A DNA stretch of 64,000 nucleotides from contig NZ_FOFU01000003.1 of assembly GCF_900111035.1 (NCBI RefSeq), forward strand, positions 186,001-250,000, given 5' to 3'. This DNA is from Treponema bryantii (GTDB lineage: Bacteria; Spirochaetota; Spirochaetia; Treponematales; Treponemataceae). The translations under genes were made by a program, and so were the position numbers. Shown one piece after another: positions 62,201 to 64,000 of this stretch. The notes below the pieces were generated by a model. That model did no database searches, had not been told where the DNA came from, and saw only the letters and a program-made list of their open reading frames with translations. Position 1 is the stretch's first letter, and each line of letters begins with the position of its first letter.

Positions 62201-62432
62201 TACTGATAATCCTAATGAAGAGACTGTAGATAATCCTCAGGAATGGGGACGTGCTTCAATGCCTCTTTCTAAGGAACGTGCAGATGCAATCAAGGCTTAC
62301 CTTACAAAGAAGGGTGTAAGTGCTGCTGCTCTTTCTACAGAGGGTATGGGTGGTACAAGACCTGTTGTAAATCCTAAGGATAAGGATAACAACTGGAAGA
62401 ACAGACGCGTTGAGTTTATTCTCCAGAAATAG
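59295..62432 (+). CDS. Large repeat protein with SPNNDG modules and C-terminal OmpA domain
   Basis: A 1045-residue secreted protein (signal peptide ISGLLMAAVTVFAVAEP). It carries repeated FlgD-Ig-like beta-sandwich modules, each opening with a (I/F)SPN(N/G)-D-type motif: ISPNNDGIQDE (about residue 27), FSPNGNKVKDT (483), FSPNGNGAQKT (589), ISPNNDGTLDV (693), FSPDNDGVDDD (800); the last four are about 105 residues apart. Many modules contain W-(N/D)G-x-D/N-x-x-G-K turns. The last ~115 residues are an OmpA-like peptidoglycan-binding domain (VTIVGHANKI, LSKERADAIKAYL, NNWKNRRVEFIL). It probably links the peptidoglycan to an outer-membrane or surface structure. Shine-Dalgarno AAGGAG; ATG at 59295 or 59298. 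Confidence 0.86.
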   Translation: MMDKKILISGLLMAAVTVFAVAEPKYISPNNDGIQDELAIPMKISDKRYVQGWSLVIMDSNHNVVRTIENKIARPTKMTFKAFFKQLFTPKQGVTVPETVVWNGAMNNGETAPDGNYFYYITATDDNGNTGKTKEYEVVVDTVAPDVELSQPGDKIFGEGAKAALRIKQTGSVEDEWVGLFRAADGKVVKTVKWVNAEPAEFQWKGTDDTDAQVYDGVYSYEISATDRAGNTSLPASITNIIYSAEKPATNLYVQGSRYFSPKTDSKTSAVTLDVSIPVPEEKSGNKLVEWAVTVKDFAGKTVRTYNQSNNGAVPPSSIVFDGNDDNGKQLKDGKYQAVVTAKYLNGYEPAPISSPVLVLDTDKPSAQISASEKVFGAGSKDSVIFKISPVPSDGAAVPSWIGEIQNADGKVVRSYDFGEYPPTEVVWNGISSEGNIADKGQYRFVLTGTDLAGNTGKSQTTDFVTFDTTEAQLLLAMSDTAFSPNGNKVKDTITFTPVTATKDVSAYDFIIRDKKGNTVYSVKEDKKLPVNFVWDGKDSAKLLCPDGTYSAQLSIKAVNGSTASASTQNFELDTAAPNLVAETSWNSFSPNGNGAQKTIPVSIKESTAEKLWNAEVRNSKDKAVKKFSWNGSKDNFTWDGTDEAGNMAADGKYNIVIFSTDDAGNSFSTELKGITLDNRETKAYITAEYEGISPNNDGTLDVQKFDIRTSVTDNIKAWNFDVRKEDGTSVYGLSEKDSANLPAVINWNGAGKDGVACEGTFTGTLEIVYITGNKVSAVSSPFICTATAPKLSVKTAPEYFSPDNDGVDDDLYIKLSGSTKAKIKSWSFTIKDPRGKDFWKTSGKSQITERIIWDGLSNVQKDANGNAERVQSAMDYPYAFTVTDNLGMTSTVNGVIPVDVLVIRDGNLLKMAVPSIIFESDAANFQTSNAKLDASKVENNLKVLNRIAEILKKFKDYKVTIVGHANKITDNPNEETVDNPQEWGRASMPLSKERADAIKAYLTKKGVSAAALSTEGMGGTRPVVNPKDKDNNWKNRRVEFILQK

Positions 62433-62443
62433 TAATAATCGGA

Positions 62444-62483
62444 AATCCGTTAAAAACCGGGCCGAAAGGGTCGGTTTAGGATT
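62444..62483 (+). repeat. Structured 3' element, copy 3
   Basis: AATCC/GGATT outer pair, GTT opposite A internal loop, AAACCG/CGGTTT inner pair and a CC-GAAA-GG tip (GNRA-type tetraloop). It starts 12 nt after the OmpA-like gene's stop, in sense. Its right arm contains the stop codon of the convergent cyclo-ligase gene. Confidence 0.75.
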
Positions 62484-63117
62484 GTCCGTAATAAATACTA
62501 TCCATTAAAATATCATCCGGCGTTGTTGGAAGGTTTTCGAAAAGTTGACATTCCAGACACACGCCGGATTTTTTTATGTCAAAAACTAACGGCACATGTG
62601 AAAAATAAATGTCATAAAAGCCTTTTCCACGTCCAATTCTTTTTCCATTCTTTGTAAAGGCGCGGCCTGGAACCAGAACAAGAATATGTTCTACAGGCTG
62701 GTCGTGTTCATCAATATCGACATAATTTGACGAATGAGCAGCCGGTGAATACTGCTGTATGGAAAGCTGTTCAAGAAATTTTGTAAAACTGAGAGTTTCA
62801 CCACCAGGTTCAGTTATCCCAAAATTACCTGTCTGTGTATTGGTTGTGTTATCGTAAAGGTAGAACTCCATCTTAGATGTGCCTGTAAAGACTTTAGGAA
62901 GAAATACCTTTTTGCCTTTTGAAAGTGCAGCCTGAATTACAGGTGTTATATCTGCTTCATCTGGTAAAGGCATATAGCCAAGCAGGGTAGTACAGCGCAA
63001 GAAGTCTTTTGATTCGAGAATATTTTTACAGAGAACTACAGACTGAGCTTTTAACTCTTCTGCCGACAGAGCTGAAATACGGCTTTTAATTTCTTTCCTG
63101 ATATCTGCTTTGGTCAT
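62476..63117 (-). CDS. 5-formyltetrahydrofolate cyclo-ligase
   Basis: A 213-residue cytosolic enzyme that converts 5-formyl-THF to 5,10-methenyl-THF with ATP. It has the family pattern: N-terminal DIRKEIKSRISALSAEE, TLLGYMPLPDEADITPVIQAAL, KKVFLPKV, and the C-terminal nucleotide loop VPGRAFTKNGKRIGRGKGFYDIYF. It complements folD and folE2 elsewhere in the window. A TATAAT ends 6 nt before the ATG, with no Shine-Dalgarno. Its last codons lie in repeat copy 3. Confidence 0.93.
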   Translation of the reverse strand: MTKADIRKEIKSRISALSAEELKAQSVVLCKNILESKDFLRCTTLLGYMPLPDEADITPVIQAALSKGKKVFLPKVFTGTSKMEFYLYDNTTNTQTGNFGITEPGGETLSFTKFLEQLSIQQYSPAAHSSNYVDIDEHDQPVEHILVLVPGRAFTKNGKRIGRGKGFYDIYFSHVPLVFDIKKSGVCLECQLFENLPTTPDDILMDSIYYGQS

Positions 63118-63172
63118 ATAAAAATTATATCATAAAATCGAAAAAAAAATACAAAAAATCTATTTATTCCTA

Positions 63173-63201
63173 TTGACACTAAGGTGCGATTTCAATATAG
63201 T
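63173..63201 (+). promoter_or_regulatory. Promoter of tRNA-Asn
   Basis: TTGACA (63173-63178), 17-bp spacer, TATAGT (63196-63201); the mature tRNA begins 27 bp further on. Confidence 0.85.
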
Positions 63202-63228
63202 AATATTCACGTTCAGCAATGAACAAAC

Positions 63229-63301
63229 GGTTGCTTAGCTCAGCTGGTAGAGCAATGGACTGTTAATCCATGTGTCGCAGGTTCAAAACCTGCAGCAGCC
63301 G
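63229..63301 (+). tRNA. tRNA-Asn (GTT anticodon)
   Basis: A 73-nt cloverleaf: acceptor GGTTGCT/AGCAGCC (one G-U pair) with discriminator G; D stem GCTC/GAGC; anticodon stem ATGGA/TCCAT with loop CTGTTAA, anticodon GTT; T stem GCAGG/CCTGC with loop TTCAAAA. CCA is not encoded. Confidence 0.97.
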
Positions 63302-63306
63302 CCTAA

Positions 63307-63338
63307 AACTTCTTGAGAAATCAAGAAGTTTTTTTTTG
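63307..63338 (+). terminator. Terminator of tRNA-Asn
   Basis: AACTTCTTGA/TCAAGAAGTT, a perfect 10-bp stem with GAAA loop, followed by eight more T. Confidence 0.95.
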
Positions 63339-63378
63339 CCCAAAATCATTTTCAGAAATCAAATAAATTCTAATGTTG

Positions 63379-63533
63379 CTGCAGGTTTTGAAACGGAGTG
63401 AGCGGTCTGAAAAAATGCGAGCAGTGGCGCAGCATTTTTTCAGATTCGGGCACAGGAGGTGCCCGAAAGCGAACGCAGGCGCCGTGGAAGGAGCAGACAG
63501 GAGGTCTGCGACTGTAACGGCAAAACCTGCAGC
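63379..63533 (+). repeat. 155-bp structured element with tRNA-like terminal inverted repeats
   Basis: Bounded by GCTGCAGGTTTTG (63379-63391) and its exact reverse complement CAAAACCTGCAGC (63521-63533); the latter also matches the tRNA-Asn T arm and 3' end next door. Inside are three perfect hairpins: CTGAAAAAATGC/GCATTTTTTCAG (63407-63443), TTCGGGCAC-AGGAG-GTGCCCGAA (63445-63467) and GCAGAC-AGGAG-GTCTGC (63493-63509). The last two show the same AGGAG loop. No convincing open frame. Confidence 0.75.
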
Positions 63534-63570
63534 CATTAAGATGTCTGTAATTTAATAATCTGTCAGAAGT

Positions 63571-63658
63571 TAAATGGGGGCGTTGCGGGGGTGTCCCCCG
63601 CAGAGGGGGTGGCGGAAGACCGCGAATGCGGGCTGGAGCCAGGGGGAGACTTCCCCCT
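63571..63658 (+). repeat. GC-rich element type D, copy 2, with further hairpins
   Basis: TAAATGGGGGCGTTGCGGGGG-TGT-CCCCCGC in pieces: TAAATGGGGGCGTTGCGGGG then CCCCCGCAGAGGGGGTGG, matching the element at 47855-47896. Further hairpins follow: GCGG-AAGA-CCGC (63612-63623) and AGGGGGA/TCCCCCT (63641-63658). GC content is far above the surroundings. Here no gene precedes it in sense. Confidence 0.65.
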
Positions 63659-63676
63659 CATACAAAAAAATCCTAT

Positions 63677-63710
63677 TTGACGTCACAAGCTCCATAGTCT
63701 AAAATATAAT
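63677..63710 (+). promoter_or_regulatory. Promoter of the flavin-reductase-like gene
   Basis: TTGACG (63677-63682), 17-bp spacer, TAAAAT (63700-63705) merging into TATAAT (63705-63710). The start codon is 21 nt beyond, with Shine-Dalgarno GAGGT, so this unit has a normal leader. Confidence 0.75.
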
Positions 63711-63731
63711 AACTTAAAAAACGAGGTAACC

Positions 63732-64000
63732 ATGAAAAAGAATTTTGGAAAACAGACTTATCTTTATCCTATGCCGGTTTTGATTATTGCAACTTATGAT
63801 GAAAATGGAAATCCGGATGCAATGAATGCTGCCTGGGGTGGAATTCACGATACAAATCAGATTGGAATCTGTCTTGATAAGAGTCATAAAACTACTAAGA
63901 ACATTGCTGCCCGTCGTGCTTTTACAGTGAGTATTGCTGATGCTGCTCATGTTAAGGAATGCGACTATTTTGGAATTGTCAGCGGCAATACTGAGCCTGA
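63732..64000 (+). CDS. Flavin reductase-like (flavoredoxin-type FMN-binding split barrel) protein, partial
   Basis: The first 89 residues are visible: MKKNFGKQTYLYPMPVLIIA, then ATYDENGNPDAMNAAWGGI, IGICLDKSHKTTKNIAARRA, FTVSIADAAHVKECDYFGI and VSGNTEP. This is the N-terminal half of the flavin reductase-like / flavoredoxin family (FMN-binding split barrel), which binds FMN and transfers electrons or reduces flavin. The C-terminus lies beyond the window. Start supported by GAGGT and a good promoter. Confidence 0.88.
   Translation, partial: MKKNFGKQTYLYPMPVLIIATYDENGNPDAMNAAWGGIHDTNQIGICLDKSHKTTKNIAARRAFTVSIADAAHVKECDYFGIVSGNTEP

Noticed and set aside
63339-63731. Possible short genes in the GC-rich region after tRNA-Asn
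   Set aside because: Frames there coincide with palindromes, have no ribosome site and give repetitive translations; structured repeats explain the region better.

Overview
The window is about 64 kb of AT-rich (roughly 40% GC) chromosomal DNA. It is best explained as a host-associated, probably gut or rumen, Treponema (Spirochaetota). The evidence is a class I lysyl-tRNA synthetase, an EF-G with the [10 protein letters not shown]1 motif of spirochaete/mitochondrial-type spdEFG1, UPF0164 and DUF5312-like proteins known mainly from treponemes, many small lipoproteins with spirochaete lipoboxes, and plant-cell-wall enzymes. I see no prophage, CRISPR array, transposase or rRNA. Both edge genes (feoB, a flavin-reductase-like protein) run off the window.

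Layout. 1-1.5 kb: a feoA-feoA-feoB iron operon behind a promoter covered by three dyads. 1.6-5.0 kb: a HAD phosphatase, then a cobalamin riboswitch controlling a small lipoprotein and a BtuB-like TonB-dependent receptor. 5.0-8.5 kb: rqcH and ilvB behind a complete transcription attenuator with a Val/Ile/Leu-rich leader peptide. 8.5-13 kb: a RarA fusion protein after an outer-membrane protein and a lipoprotein. 13-15 kb: folD-folE2 and a candidate small RNA. 15-23 kb: a LacI regulator, miaB, a LapA-like protein, a SPOR protein, pdxR/pyridoxal kinase and ettA.

23-38 kb is a hemicellulose/beta-glucan region. It holds GH5 and GH43 lipoproteins and a CE1 esterase lipoprotein outside the cytoplasm, an LplABC-type oligosaccharide importer with an AraC regulator, and cytoplasmic GH1, GH43 and carboxylesterase. 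Polymer would be cut and deacylated at the surface, oligomers imported, and hydrolysis finished inside. Two promoters here share an AAACGTTT-centred operator over the -35 box. An orphan sugar-binding lipoprotein follows. 38-47 kb: lysK, a chemotaxis receptor whose start codon abuts a perfect 22-bp hairpin, and a BMP-type nucleoside ABC transporter with a collapsed ATPase, plus marR. 47-64 kb: paralogous lipoproteins, a P-loop protein, fusA, envelope proteins, metNI, a FadL-like/OmpA-like pair, 5-formyl-THF cyclo-ligase and tRNA-Asn.

Two features cut across the window. First, many first genes of transcription units have a -10 box only 4-8 nt before the ATG and no Shine-Dalgarno, so they are probably leaderless; genes inside operons have normal Shine-Dalgarno sites. 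Second, several families of small dispersed structured repeats sit between genes. One shows compensatory base changes among three copies, all just downstream of stop codons in sense orientation. All functional calls come from reading the sequence; no searches were run.
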